Shown here: positions 8,121 to 17,544 of the stretch, in pieces
Position numbering within the stretch: position 1 is the first letter of the stretch
How the letters are laid out: every line of letters starts with the position of its first letter
Assembly (NCBI RefSeq): GCF_001906925.1
Contig: NZ_MRWQ01000008.1
Span: 1 to 64,000 of the forward strand
Reading direction: 5' to 3'
DNA: 64,000 bases
From: Domibacillus mangrovi
GTDB taxonomy: Bacteria; Bacillota; Bacilli; Bacillales; Domibacillaceae
Notes under the pieces: generated by a model
The model's database searches: none
Seen by the model: the letters and a program-made list of their open reading frames with translations, nothing else
Told to the model about the DNA's origin: nothing
Translations under genes and position numbers: made by a program

Positions 8121-9537
8121 AGAGCGGCGCATTTCGCTTCTCCGCTACTGGACGACACGCTATGCCATCACGCTTGCACTTGGCTTGCTTATACTCGCTA
8201 TGCTGTCTGTCGTTTGGATCCGGCATACGACGATTGAAAACAGACTCGATGTGTCAGAATTTCTTGCAGCGGAACTCGCCATCCGGATTGCTGGAAGCCA
8301 GCTGAATGGCAATGAATCCAAAACGTACATTGATGACGACATGATCGATGCACGCGATGAACTGATGAACATGAAGGCCCCCCCTTCTATTTATATTACC
8401 GATGCAACCGGAGTCATTTTGTCTGCAAGCGACCATGACGTATACAGCAAAGACTCTTTTCCATATGTTATTTTAAAAAAGAATCGTGATGTGCAGACAT
8501 TTCCCAGTATTGACGACAATCATACACTTGTTTATTTAATTAAAAAGCCGATTACCGTTAATGAGGTCACATTCGGATGGGTTGTGATGCTTCAGCCAGA
8601 AGATGAATTCGCCGATTTAAACGACGAATACCGGCTTCTTGCTTTACTCATTTTAGGGAGCGGATTGCTTGGCTGGGCAGCCATTTACATTTTATCACGC
8701 CGCCTCGCCCGCCCAATTAGTGAAGCCGCAGCTGCTGCGAAAGAAATTCGCGCCGGCAATTACAGCGTGTCGCTCATGCCATCTAAAGCGAAAGAGCAAG
8801 AAGTATACGACCTTGTCACATCCTTTAATGATATGGCGATCCGCCTTGAACAGCTTGAATCAATAAGAGCGGAATTGCTTGCCGGTGTCACACATGAACT
8901 AAAAACACCTGTCACATCTATAAGCGGCCTTTTGCAGGCAGTAAAAGACGGTGTCGTCACTGGAGATGAAGTGCAGGAATTTATTACCATATCATTAAAT
9001 GAAACAGAGCGGATGCAAACAATGATTAACGACCTTCTCGAATTTAATACATTTGCAGCCAATGCACTTCCTGTTTCAACCGCGCCTCACGAAGCCAATA
9101 CATTGACGCGCGATATCGTACATGAATGGAATTTGGCGCGGAATTCGGACGGAATTCCTGTTCATTTTCATTCGTCTGGCCATGACCTGTACATTCTGAC
9201 CGATCCTGTTCGTTTTCGGCAAATTATGATGAATTTATTGAACAACGCAGCTCATGCAATTGAAGGTGCTGGAGGAATAACTGTGCGAATGCACGACGAT
9301 GGGGGTTATGCTTCCATCGATGTCATTGATACCGGAGTTGGCATTCCGGTCACTGAGCAAACACTCATTTTCGAACGGTTTTACCGTGGTGAAAACAAAA
9401 AATTCAAAGTACGCGGACTTGGACTTGGACTCCCATTCAGCCAGCTTCTCGCACGGGCGATGGATGGCGACTTAACCCTGAAAGAAACATCTCAACTAGG
9501 GACAACCTTTACATTAACCGCAAAAAAACAGCGCTGA
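8104..9537 (+). CDS. Membrane sensor histidine kinase, partner of the preceding regulator
   Basis: This 477-residue kinase starts at TTG 8104 inside the regulator gene. Its domains in order are TM1 (about 20-40), an extracellular sensor region (40-178), TM2 (about 179-199), HAMP (200-252), HisKA with phosphoacceptor H264 in GVTHELKTP, and HATPase_c with N box (LLNNAAHAIE), G1 box (DTGVGIP), F box (IFERFYRG) and G2 box (GLGLGLPFS). The sensor domain gives no ligand clue. It ends at a hairpin shared with the convergent siderophore operon. Confidence 0.92.
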   Translation: MLWKSKERRISLLRYWTTRYAITLALGLLILAMLSVVWIRHTTIENRLDVSEFLAAELAIRIAGSQLNGNESKTYIDDDMIDARDELMNMKAPPSIYITDATGVILSASDHDVYSKDSFPYVILKKNRDVQTFPSIDDNHTLVYLIKKPITVNEVTFGWVVMLQPEDEFADLNDEYRLLALLILGSGLLGWAAIYILSRRLARPISEAAAAAKEIRAGNYSVSLMPSKAKEQEVYDLVTSFNDMAIRLEQLESIRAELLAGVTHELKTPVTSISGLLQAVKDGVVTGDEVQEFITISLNETERMQTMINDLLEFNTFAANALPVSTAPHEANTLTRDIVHEWNLARNSDGIPVHFHSSGHDLYILTDPVRFRQIMMNLLNNAAHAIEGAGGITVRMHDDGGYASIDVIDTGVGIPVTEQTLIFERFYRGENKKFKVRGLGLGLPFSQLLARAMDGDLTLKETSQLGTTFTLTAKKQR

Positions 9538-9557
9538 CGTTACCGTCAGCGCTGTTT
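9522..9557 (-). terminator. Terminator of the siderophore operon, shared with the kinase gene
   Basis: A 14-bp perfect stem AAACAGCGCTGACG / CGTCAGCGCTGTTT lies at 9526-9539 and 9544-9557. On the minus strand it is followed by seven T, so it best serves the minus-strand yclQ-like gene. It overlaps the 3' end of the kinase gene. Confidence 0.85.
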
Positions 9558-9560
9558 CCA

Positions 9561-10520
9561 TTATTCTGTAATTCCTTTTTCGATTTCGTCAGTCTGTTCA
9601 AGAACGGATTGAAGTCCACCGCCTGACAAGTACCATACGTTAGGATCAAGATAGATCACATGATCGTTCACTACTGCTTTCGTATTTTTCACAAGATCGT
9701 TTTCAACCACTTGCTTCACGGAAGACTCGCCTTCCGTTACAACAGCACCGCGGTCAACAACGAACAAGTAATCTGGATCTGTTTCAACAAGGTACTCAAA
9801 AGAGATACTTTGTCCATGTGTCGATACTTCAATATTTTCATCGGCTGGTTTTACGCCGAATACATCATGAATGATGCCGAAACGTGAAGCCGGACCGTAT
9901 GCACTAATCTTGCCTTCGTTTGCTAGAATAACAAGACCGTTCCCTTCCATCGTTGATGCTTTCTCATTCAATGCTGCTACTTTTTCATCAATTTCCGCTA
10001 ATTTCTCTTCTACTTCTGTTTCTTTGCCAAAGATTTCACCGATCGTTGTAGCATTTGATTTAAAAGATTCCATGTAATCCGCTGTATCCACTGCGAGGTA
10101 TACCGTCGGAGCAATTTCAGCAAATTGATCATAAAGGTCCATTTGACGACCAGAGATCACAATTAAATCCGGCGCAAGTTCATTAATCTTTTCAAAGTCA
10201 GGCTCTTTCAGGCTGCCTGTATTTACGTACTTTTCGTCCTCATATTGTGACAGGTATTCCGGAATATTTTGTTTCGGAAGTCCGATTGGATCAATGCCAA
10301 GCTCTGCCATCGTGTCAAGTGTCCCAAAGTCAAATACAACCACTTTTTCAGGGTTAACAGGGACTGTCGTCTCACCCAATTCATGGGTAACCGTTATTTC
10401 TGTCAGTTTTTCATCATTTTCGGCTGGTTCTGCCTTTTCTCCATCAGTTGTAGATGAGTTACATGCTGCTGCGATCATCGTGAACAACGCCATGATCATC
10501 ACTAATACATACTTTTTCAT
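9561..10520 (-). CDS. yclQ: Siderophore-binding lipoprotein, YclQ-like
   Basis: This is a 319-residue substrate-binding protein of the FecB/BtuF fold. The lipobox IAAAC places the lipidated cysteine at residue 20. The body has typical periplasmic-binding motifs (VVVFDFGTLDTMAELGI, APDLIVISGRQ, YLFVVDRG). In order and sequence it matches B. subtilis YclQ, which binds petrobactin-type siderophores. It is the last gene of a permease-permease-ATPase-binding protein operon that ends at the terminator at 9522-9557. The ligand is inferred from the family and not shown by the sequence. Confidence 0.88.
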   Translation of the reverse strand: MKKYVLVMIMALFTMIAAACNSSTTDGEKAEPAENDEKLTEITVTHELGETTVPVNPEKVVVFDFGTLDTMAELGIDPIGLPKQNIPEYLSQYEDEKYVNTGSLKEPDFEKINELAPDLIVISGRQMDLYDQFAEIAPTVYLAVDTADYMESFKSNATTIGEIFGKETEVEEKLAEIDEKVAALNEKASTMEGNGLVILANEGKISAYGPASRFGIIHDVFGVKPADENIEVSTHGQSISFEYLVETDPDYLFVVDRGAVVTEGESSVKQVVENDLVKNTKAVVNDHVIYLDPNVWYLSGGGLQSVLEQTDEIEKGITE

Positions 10521-10538
10521 TTTTAAATCGTCTCCTTG

Positions 10539-11297
10539 TCAACTAAAATAAACGCAAATTTTTTGATTGTTAATTTCTTGAATAGGCATATCCATTCCGT
10601 AAATCCGCTTTAACGTAAGGCTCGTAATAATTTCATTAACTGTTCCTTGCGCTTCGATTTTACCGTCTTTCAGTGCAACGATGTAATCAGAATACACAGA
10701 GGCAAAATTAATATCATGAATGACGATCAAAATCGTTTTACCAAGCTCATCTGCAAGACGGCGTAGCACTTTCATAATTTGGACAGAATGTTTCATATCC
10801 AGGTTGTTAAGCGGTTCGTCAAGCAAAATATATTCCGTATCCTGAGCAATCGTCATCGCAATAAAGGCCCGCTGCTTTTGCCCGCCAGATAATTGATCTA
10901 AATATTTGTCCTGCATATCTTCAAGTTCCATGTAGCGGATGGCTTCATCAATGTACACTTGATCTTCTTTCGTCAGCTTGCCTTGTGAATACGGAAAGCG
11001 GCCAAAGGAAACGAGATCCCGGACAGACAGACGTAAACTTAAATGATTGGATTGTTTTAAAATCGCTATTTTTTTCGCGAGATCGCGGCTTTTCGTTTCT
11101 TTCACTTTTTGCCCATCGATCAGCACTTCGCCTGTATCGGCGCTCATCAGTCTGCTAATAATGGAAAGAAGTGTACTCTTCCCGGCACCATTCGGACCAA
11201 TAAAAGAGGTGATTTTGCCTTTTTCAATATTAACTGACACATTATCAACGACTGCTTTTAATCCGTACGATTTCGAGACTGAATGTACTTCAACCAT
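10539..11297 (-). CDS. yclP: Iron-siderophore ABC transporter ATPase, YclP-like
   Basis: A 252-residue FecE-type ATPase. Walker A is GPNGAGKST, the Q loop is LKQSNHL, the ABC signature is LSGGQKQR, Walker B is YILLDEPLNNLD, and the switch histidine lies in IVIHD. It energises uptake through the two upstream permeases. Its start codon shares one base with the stop of the permease gene, which indicates translational coupling. Confidence 0.93.
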   Translation of the reverse strand: MVEVHSVSKSYGLKAVVDNVSVNIEKGKITSFIGPNGAGKSTLLSIISRLMSADTGEVLIDGQKVKETKSRDLAKKIAILKQSNHLSLRLSVRDLVSFGRFPYSQGKLTKEDQVYIDEAIRYMELEDMQDKYLDQLSGGQKQRAFIAMTIAQDTEYILLDEPLNNLDMKHSVQIMKVLRRLADELGKTILIVIHDINFASVYSDYIVALKDGKIEAQGTVNEIITSLTLKRIYGMDMPIQEINNQKICVYFS

Positions 11298-12244
11298 TAT
11301 GTCCGACTCTCCCTTAGTAGTAAGTATATAAAATAAATGCCACCGATAAAGTTAATGATGACACTGAGCTGTGTCGAAAAAGTAAACACATGTTCAACGA
11401 GCATTTGTCCTGCCGCAAGGGCTACGATTGAAACGAGCGCTGATGCAAAAATTAATGTGAAATGCTTGTATGTTTTGAACATTTCATAAGCGACATTGAC
11501 GACGAGCAATCCGAGAAAGGTGATCGGACCGACAAGTGCGGTGGCGACAGATACGAGAATTGCAACGATCACGAGCAGACGTTTCACCGTGTAATCGTAA
11601 TCAACGCCAAGGTTGATCGCTGTTTCTTTTCCTAATGACAGCACATCCAAATATTTCACAAACTTCGTTAAATAAAGCAGCGTCACACCTGTTAAAACGG
11701 TGGCCATAATGAGTACTTCCGTCTGAATATTATTAAAACTCGCAAACATGCGGTCTTGAATAATTTGAAATTCATTCGGATCAATGAGTACTTGCATAAA
11801 CGATGTGAAACTGCCAAAAAACGTACCGAAAATTAAACCAAGCAGCAGTAAAAAATAAATATTTTGCCCTTCACGGCGAAATAACAGCCGGTATAATAGG
11901 AGGGCAAAAACGACCATAAAACCGATTGAAATCGCAAAGTTTATTTGTTTGTTCATAACCGTCATGCTTGTTGAACCGAGGAAAAACACGAGTGTTGTCT
12001 GAACAAGCATATAAAGCGAGTCAAGACCAATAATACTCGGTGTTAAAATCCGGTTGTTCGTGACGGTTTGAAATAGCAATGTGGCAATGGCGATAACCGT
12101 TCCGGTCAACACAATCGCGGCAATCTTTTCCGCGCGTCGCGGCAGCGCATAATCCCAATTAGGTCCGAGTTCAATAAACATGTACCCGGCAATCGAAGCG
12201 CCTGCCAGAATCAATAACAGTATCAGTTTGCTTTTATCACGCAT
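11297..12244 (-). CDS. yclO: Iron-siderophore ABC transporter permease, YclO-like
   Basis: A 315-residue integral membrane protein of the FecCD family with about nine predicted membrane spans. The cytoplasmic EAA-like loop that contacts the ATPase is seen in LSLGKETAINLGVDYDYTVKR, and the GPITFLGLLVVN motif is typical. It overlaps the upstream permease gene by 8 nt and the ATPase gene by 1 nt. Confidence 0.9.
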   Translation of the reverse strand: MRDKSKLILLLILAGASIAGYMFIELGPNWDYALPRRAEKIAAIVLTGTVIAIATLLFQTVTNNRILTPSIIGLDSLYMLVQTTLVFFLGSTSMTVMNKQINFAISIGFMVVFALLLYRLLFRREGQNIYFLLLLGLIFGTFFGSFTSFMQVLIDPNEFQIIQDRMFASFNNIQTEVLIMATVLTGVTLLYLTKFVKYLDVLSLGKETAINLGVDYDYTVKRLLVIVAILVSVATALVGPITFLGLLVVNVAYEMFKTYKHFTLIFASALVSIVALAAGQMLVEHVFTFSTQLSVIINFIGGIYFIYLLLRESRT

Positions 12245-13187
12245 AATCCCGTCTCCTCATCAACAAGTAAATGAATAATCCGCTTCCGATAACACCGACT
12301 GTTAAGCCAATCGGAATTTCGTACGGAAAGATGAGAATACGGCCAAGAATATCGCAAAACAAAATGAATACCGCACCGAGCAATGCCGTGTCAGACAAGC
12401 TGTTTTTCAAATTGTCTCCTTTGTAAATCGAAACAATATTCGGTACCACTAAACCAAGGAATGGGATGAGGCCGACTGTTAACACGACCAATGTTGTTGA
12501 CAAAGCGACAATGACTAAGCCGATATTCACCGCCTGCTTATAATTTAAGCCGAGGTTGCGTGCAAAATCTTCCCCCATGCCAGCGATTGTAAACTTGTCT
12601 GCAAATATGTACGCGATCACGACAAGCGGTATGCTAATGTAAAGCATTTCATAGCGTCCTGCTGTAATCATTGAAAAGTCTCCCTGCAACCATGCGGACA
12701 TATTTTGAATTAAATCATGCTTATACGCAAAAAACGTCGTAATCGAGCTGATAATATTCCCAAACATTAATCCGACGAGCGGGATAAAAATTGGATCTTT
12801 CATTTTAATCCGGTCCAGTATTTTCATGAATAAAAACGTACCGGCAAGCGAGAAAATAAACGCGACGATCATTTTTTCAATCGGACTCGCAGACGTAAAG
12901 ACGATAAGTGAAATTAAGATCCCAAATCGGGCCGAATCCATCGTTCCTGCAGTTGTCGGCGACACGAATTTATTGCGGCTTAACTGTTGCATAATAAATC
13001 CGCTAATACTAAGCGTTACACCCGCCATTAAAATACTAATTAGCCTCGGGACACGACTTTGCCAGAAAATTTGTGTCTGGTGATCATCAAACCGAAACAG
13101 ATCAAAGGGCGAAATGTTTGTCACGCCTACGAATAATGATACAAATGATAATAAGATGAGCATTACAACTAAATAACGTTTTTTCAT
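12237..13187 (-). CDS. yclN: Iron-siderophore ABC transporter permease, YclN-like
   Basis: A 316-residue FecCD-family permease and the first gene of the uptake operon. Conserved segments are the LSISGFIMQQLSRNKFVSP region, the loop GMGEDFARNLGLNYKQ and the LIPFLGLVVPNI motif. It forms the heterodimeric channel with the next gene. An imperfect Fur-like box lies about 46 bp upstream of its start, which fits iron repression. Confidence 0.9.
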   Translation of the reverse strand: MKKRYLVVMLILLSFVSLFVGVTNISPFDLFRFDDHQTQIFWQSRVPRLISILMAGVTLSISGFIMQQLSRNKFVSPTTAGTMDSARFGILISLIVFTSASPIEKMIVAFIFSLAGTFLFMKILDRIKMKDPIFIPLVGLMFGNIISSITTFFAYKHDLIQNMSAWLQGDFSMITAGRYEMLYISIPLVVIAYIFADKFTIAGMGEDFARNLGLNYKQAVNIGLVIVALSTTLVVLTVGLIPFLGLVVPNIVSIYKGDNLKNSLSDTALLGAVFILFCDILGRILIFPYEIPIGLTVGVIGSGLFIYLLMRRRDYA

Positions 13188-13232
13188 GTTCTTGTCCTAA
13201 CTTTCGTATTGCTGTCATCGAAAGAATGATAG

Positions 13233-13247
13233 AGAGATTCATTCTCA
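13233..13247 (-). promoter_or_regulatory. Candidate Fur box of the yclNOPQ operon
   Basis: On the minus strand TGAGAATGAATCTCT matches 11 of 15 positions of the 7-1-7 Fur consensus TGATAATGATTATCA. It sits just upstream of a -10-like TATCAT. Iron-repressed control is expected for this transporter family. Confidence 0.5.
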
Positions 13248-13294
13248 ATTAAAAAGAAAAATATAGTTGCCGATTACAAACCGGCAATACACTT

Positions 13295-13723
13295 TCAAGA
13301 TAAGTTCCGGCGAATTTGATCCAATATCTTTAAGGTTCTTTCAAATTCTTCAAGATCAATTCCTGCAGAGGCATCGGCAATTGTCTGCTTGGCAATTGCC
13401 GTATAAACGTCCTTTCTCTGCTTACTTTCTTCCGATAAATAAACAAGATTGATCCGCTTATCCGTTGTATGGGGTTTTCTAACGATAAGTCCGTTCCGCT
13501 CCATATTCCCCAAAAGCCGTGAAACGCTCGGTTCATCCCTTTCGTTTAACACTGCAAGTGAGTGCTGTGTCTGCCCATCATGGTCATAAAGCCGGCTTAA
13601 CACTTGCCACTGCTCATGCGTAATTGGATACCCTTTCAAGCGAAAATAATGGTTCAGCCGGTTTGTCATAACCCGTGAGCTTTGAAACAGCTTATATCCA
13701 AGCGAATCATCCAGCTTATACAT
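13295..13723 (-). CDS. MarR-family transcription regulator
   Basis: The ATG at 13723 is seven bases from AAAGGAG, preferred over one two codons upstream. The 142-residue protein has the MarR winged helix: recognition region NERDEPSVSRLLGNMERNGLI and wing RKPHTTDKRINLVYLS. It is transcribed divergently from the MMPL exporter, a common arrangement in which MarR represses the exporter and itself. A short inverted repeat overlaps its own -35 box. It also lies next to the siderophore operon, so a link to iron is possible. The ligand is unknown. Confidence 0.9.
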   Translation of the reverse strand: MYKLDDSLGYKLFQSSRVMTNRLNHYFRLKGYPITHEQWQVLSRLYDHDGQTQHSLAVLNERDEPSVSRLLGNMERNGLIVRKPHTTDKRINLVYLSEESKQRKDVYTAIAKQTIADASAGIDLEEFERTLKILDQIRRNLS

Positions 13724-13755
13724 AACCATTCTCCTTTGACAGCTTCTCTCAATTT

Positions 13756-13785
13756 ATTGTAAAGGAAAGAACTTGTTGGCACAAG
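13756..13785 (-). promoter_or_regulatory. Promoter and candidate autoregulatory operator of the MarR gene
   Basis: On the minus strand TTGTGC (13779-13784) and TACAAT (13756-13761) are 17 bp apart. The inverted repeat CTTGT-N4-ACAAG (13772-13785) covers the -35 box, and a second one, ATTTC-N4-GAAAT, follows at 13787-13800. Both are plausible MarR half-site pairs. Confidence 0.55.
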
Positions 13786-13866
13786 TATTTCAAACGAAAT
13801 GATTTTTTAACTGATGATCCTCCTTTTTTAAAAAATGGGATTGATTCTTATAAACCCAATTATAAT

Positions 13867-13881
13867 TGATAATGATTTTCA
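13867..13881 (+). promoter_or_regulatory. Fur box upstream of the MMPL exporter
   Basis: TGATAATGATTTTCA matches 14 of 15 positions of the 7-1-7 Fur consensus. It is followed by a TATAAT -10 box at 13913-13918 and the exporter start at 13960. It lies upstream of the -35 region rather than over the -10. The match is strong; the regulatory effect is inferred. Confidence 0.7.
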
Positions 13882-13959
13882 TTTCAACACTTTTGTACTC
13901 TAATTATTTTCATATAATACTATTTTCCGTTATGATAGATGAAAAAAGGAGCTGTATTC

Positions 13960-16110
13960 GTGAATAAACAACCATCTATCATTGTCCGTTGGTGGCGATT
14001 GATTCTAGTATTTTGGCTTATGGCAGCTGTTATTTTCGGGTTTTTCGCATCAAAATTGCCATCAAAACTCGAAGGTGACGGATTCCGGACTGACGGAGAC
14101 TATGAAGCTGTTCAACAGGAACTTCATGATACATTCAACTTCCCGGAAAACACGTTGCTTATCTTGTTTGAAAAGGCAAAAAACAAGTCTTCAGAATCAT
14201 ATCAAAATCAAATTTTATCCGTATTATCGGATATTGAAGCAACAGGTGACCCGTCAGCAATCGATTCACCTCTTGAAAATAACGAACTCATGAAGGAGCA
14301 CGTTGCTTATGCTGCCATTCATTATGACGACGAATCGTTAGAGATGGATCCTATTATTGAAGACGTTCAGTCGATCATTAAAGATGAGGAAGGTGTTTCC
14401 ATAACCGGTGGCCCTGTTATTTCTAAAGACATTAATAAAGCGAGCCAGGATGACTTAAAGCGTGCTGAATTAATCGGTCTGCCTGTTGCACTTATTGTGC
14501 TGTTATTGGCACTAGGCACAGTTGTTTCATCGATTTTGCCGCTCATCATCGGCGGAGTGAGCATTGTCATCGGATTTGGCGTCCTGTCTCTCATAGCCGA
14601 TTCAGTTGATTTAGCGATTTTCATTTTAAATATTACCCCGATGCTCGGCTTGGCTTTATCAATCGATTTTTCCCTTTTGTTCATTAATCGCTATAAAGAA
14701 GAACGTTCGAATGGAAGAACAATTGATGATGCTTTGACGGTCACCATTTCCAAAGCTGGGCACTCCATTTTATTCTCCGCTTTATGCGTGTTTATTGGGC
14801 TCGGTTCTGTCTTACTAATTGATATCGATATCTTCAAAAATGTCGCAATCGGTGGAATGACGGTTATTATGATTGCCGTTATCAGCTCGATGACCTTATT
14901 GCCTGCACTGCTGAAGGTGCTTGGTGACCGGGTGTATAAATGGCAAATTATCCGCATGAATCCGGACGCTGCAAATCGTTGGCGAACATTTGCCGGTTTT
15001 GTCATGAAGCGCCCTGTTTTTATAGCCATGGCCGCATTTGCGATTCTCGGCGCCGGCATAATCCCGGTCAAAAATATGAGCCTCGCAATCCCTGAGGCGG
15101 GAGCACTTCCCACATCCTTTGAATCACGCACTGCATACGATACGATTGAAGAAGAATTTAATCAGGACGCTGCTTCTACCGTTTTTGCTATTGCGGAACG
15201 CGATGGCGGATGGCTCAATGAAGCGGGTTTGCGGGAAATGAAACAACTTCAGGGAGATTTTGAAAAGGAGCACCATGTAACTAGCGTAGAGACACTTTTT
15301 TCAGTAAGCGGTGTAGATGACCCTTCACAGCTTGCTGCAATGCTTGATCAACCTCTAGCATCGGTTCAACTTCAGCCGGCTATTAATCAATTTATAAAAG
15401 ATAATCAATTATTAATTCCCGTTTCTCTTGATGTAAAAGCTTCTTCTGCTGCTGCACAAACCATTGTAAGAGATTGGAGTTCAACTAATTGGGACGTAGA
15501 TGTTTTATTCGGCGGTCGGCCAAAGTTTAATCAGGAGCTGTATGACGAAATTTACAATAAAGTGATTCCGGTACTCGCTGTCATTTTAATATCGACGTTC
15601 TTTATTTTAATGGCCGCTTTCCGTTCCATTATCATCCCATTAAAGGCCATCTTCATGAATGTGATCAGCCTGGCTTCCACCTTTGGAATTCTCGTCTGGC
15701 TATTTCAGGGCGGACATCTTGGCTTAGAGGCGACAGACATTTCACTTATTATGCCGGTCCTGGTCTTTACTCTCGTGTTTGGCTTGAGTATGGATTATGA
15801 AGTATTTCTTATTTCTCGCATTCGAGAATTTTATCTAGAAACGCGGGATAATGACTATTCAACCGTTGAAGGTTTGGCAAGTACGAGTAAAATCATCACG
15901 TCTGCGGCACTTATTATGATTGTCATTACCGGGGCATTTGCTTTTACAGGCGTAGTCCCTGTTAAACAAATCGGGATTGGCATTGCCATTGCCATTGCGA
16001 TCGACGCAACGATTGTCCGTCTTTTGCTCGTCCCTAGTTTAATGAAATTGCTTGGATCTGCGAATTGGTGGATGCCGTTTAGGCGCCGAAACAAAAACAG
16101 CCCTTCCTGA
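13960..16110 (+). CDS. MMPL/RND-family membrane exporter
   Basis: The GTG at 13960 is eight bases after AAGGAG, so the in-frame ATG at 13939 is rejected. The 716-residue protein has the MMPL layout: TM1 (RLILVFWLMAAVIFGF), a large extracellular loop, five to six TM helices (about 160-320), a second extracellular loop, and six TM helices near the C-terminus. The conserved SMDYEVFLISRIRE motif is in the second half and SIDFSLLFINRYKEE in the first. The family exports lipids, siderophores and drugs using the proton gradient. The Fur box and the neighbouring siderophore importer suggest an iron-linked substrate; B. subtilis YdfJ is a similar protein. Confidence 0.88.
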   Translation: MNKQPSIIVRWWRLILVFWLMAAVIFGFFASKLPSKLEGDGFRTDGDYEAVQQELHDTFNFPENTLLILFEKAKNKSSESYQNQILSVLSDIEATGDPSAIDSPLENNELMKEHVAYAAIHYDDESLEMDPIIEDVQSIIKDEEGVSITGGPVISKDINKASQDDLKRAELIGLPVALIVLLLALGTVVSSILPLIIGGVSIVIGFGVLSLIADSVDLAIFILNITPMLGLALSIDFSLLFINRYKEERSNGRTIDDALTVTISKAGHSILFSALCVFIGLGSVLLIDIDIFKNVAIGGMTVIMIAVISSMTLLPALLKVLGDRVYKWQIIRMNPDAANRWRTFAGFVMKRPVFIAMAAFAILGAGIIPVKNMSLAIPEAGALPTSFESRTAYDTIEEEFNQDAASTVFAIAERDGGWLNEAGLREMKQLQGDFEKEHHVTSVETLFSVSGVDDPSQLAAMLDQPLASVQLQPAINQFIKDNQLLIPVSLDVKASSAAAQTIVRDWSSTNWDVDVLFGGRPKFNQELYDEIYNKVIPVLAVILISTFFILMAAFRSIIIPLKAIFMNVISLASTFGILVWLFQGGHLGLEATDISLIMPVLVFTLVFGLSMDYEVFLISRIREFYLETRDNDYSTVEGLASTSKIITSAALIMIVITGAFAFTGVVPVKQIGIGIAIAIAIDATIVRLLLVPSLMKLLGSANWWMPFRRRNKNSPS

Positions 16111-16126
16111 TATGGAAGGGCTGTTT
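16095..16126 (+). terminator. Terminator of the MMPL gene
   Basis: A 13-bp stem AAACAGCCCTTCC / GGAAGGGCTGTTT with a 6-nt loop overlaps the stop codon. The T run is short. Confidence 0.75.
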
Positions 16127-16226
16127 CCCTGTTTTAAGATTAAGTGAATGCGTACTCATACGGCTTTTTTGAACAGACAGCTATTTATTCAACTACCGCC
16201 CAATCGACGCAACAATGAACCTTCAC

Positions 16227-17495
16227 CTATTTTACGACAAACGACTTATATTTTTCATAAGCCGACCGATGGCATTCAACGGTCAATTTTGTTCCTTCTT
16301 CTTCATAAGCCGTTTCAAAAATCGTGGCCTGTTCGTTGAAATAAGAGACAACTTCTCCTTCATCATACGGAATCAACAAGTCACAGCGGATGTAGTCTTT
16401 AAACAAATGACTTTTCATCACTTCTGTCAATTCCAAAATACCGGCGCGTTCTTTTGCGGATAAATACACCGAATTGCCGGCTGCTCCGGGGTAATCAATG
16501 CCTGCAAGATCCGCTTTATTGTACGCATAAATGGCCGGCATATCTTTTGCACCGATATCAACAAGTGTTTTTTCGGTAATATCAATCATCGTTTGGTGCT
16601 GCGGGCTAGACACATCAATGACATGAATAAGCAAATCAGCAGCCGCTGCTTCTTCTAGCGTCGAGCGAAAGGCCTTTACTAAATGATGAGGAAGTTTATT
16701 GACAAATCCGACTGTATCCGCCAGCAAAAACTCTTTTTTATCCGGCAATGTAATACCCCGAACAGATGTATCCAGTGTGGCGAACAGCATGTCTTTTTCA
16801 AATACTTCTGATCCGCCTCCCTCGTACGTTTGCAGCATCGCATTCATGACAGTCGATTTGCCTGCATTCGTATACCCGACAAGTGCGGCAACCGGCATAT
16901 TGTTTTTCTGGCGCTGCTTCCGTTGCACAGTACGCTGTTCAGATATTTTAGCCAGTTCTTTGCGGAGATAAGCAATTTTCGTTTCAATTTTCCGCCGATC
17001 AAGCTCAAGCTTCGTTTCACCAGCACCACGGTTTTTAAAACCAGACCCGCCGCCTTGGCGTCCGAGTGCAATGTACGTACCAACAAGACGCGGCAGCATG
17101 TATTGAAGACGTGCCATCTCTACTTGCAGCTGTGCTTCTTTCGTTTTCGCCCGCCGTCCGAATATATCAAGAATAAGCATCGTCCGGTCAATCACTTCAC
17201 AATCGAGTTCTTTTTCCAAGTTTCGAATTTGTGACGGAGACAATTCCCCATCAAAAATGACGACGTCTGCTTCCTCATATTCAGCAAGCGATTTTAGTTC
17301 TTCCACTTTGCCTGTCCCCATGTAAAGCGCCGAATGAATACGCGGCAAGTTTTGCGTCAGTTCACCGCGTACATCAATGCCGCACGCTTCTGCGAGGTTT
17401 TTTAATTCTTCCATTGAATAGGCAAAATCATCCCCGTTGTCGAGATTGACACCGGCAACGATTCCTTTTAGCTGATCCAGCTTCGTTTCATTCAT
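16227..17495 (-). CDS. hflX: Ribosome-associated GTPase HflX
   Basis: The start is the ATG at 17495, after GGAGG; 422 residues match the usual HflX length. The N-terminal HflX domain and the glycine-rich linker (GRQGGGSGFKNRGAGETKLELDRR) precede a G domain with G1 GYTNAGKST, G3 DTVGF, G4 NKAD and G5 SAKE. HflX binds the large subunit and splits stalled ribosomes. An intrinsic terminator hairpin lies a few bases upstream of its ribosome binding site. The reading frame stays open through that hairpin back to 17579, but the longer start has no good ribosome binding site. Confidence 0.93.
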   Translation of the reverse strand: MNETKLDQLKGIVAGVNLDNGDDFAYSMEELKNLAEACGIDVRGELTQNLPRIHSALYMGTGKVEELKSLAEYEEADVVIFDGELSPSQIRNLEKELDCEVIDRTMLILDIFGRRAKTKEAQLQVEMARLQYMLPRLVGTYIALGRQGGGSGFKNRGAGETKLELDRRKIETKIAYLRKELAKISEQRTVQRKQRQKNNMPVAALVGYTNAGKSTVMNAMLQTYEGGGSEVFEKDMLFATLDTSVRGITLPDKKEFLLADTVGFVNKLPHHLVKAFRSTLEEAAAADLLIHVIDVSSPQHQTMIDITEKTLVDIGAKDMPAIYAYNKADLAGIDYPGAAGNSVYLSAKERAGILELTEVMKSHLFKDYIRCDLLIPYDEGEVVSYFNEQATIFETAYEEEGTKLTVECHRSAYEKYKSFVVK

Positions 17496-17512
17496 CCCTT
17501 TTCCTCCGTTAT

Positions 17513-17544
17513 AAAAAAACCGCAGACGGCTGCCTGCGGTTTCG
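17513..17544 (-). terminator. Intrinsic terminator between uppP and hflX, close to the hflX ribosome binding site
   Basis: Stem AAACCGCAG / CTGCGGTTT followed on the minus strand by seven T. It ends only about 7 nt before the hflX GGAGG. A promoter-like TTGATT-N18-TAAGAT sits just upstream of the hairpin, so the hairpin may lie inside the hflX leader. Confidence 0.75.
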
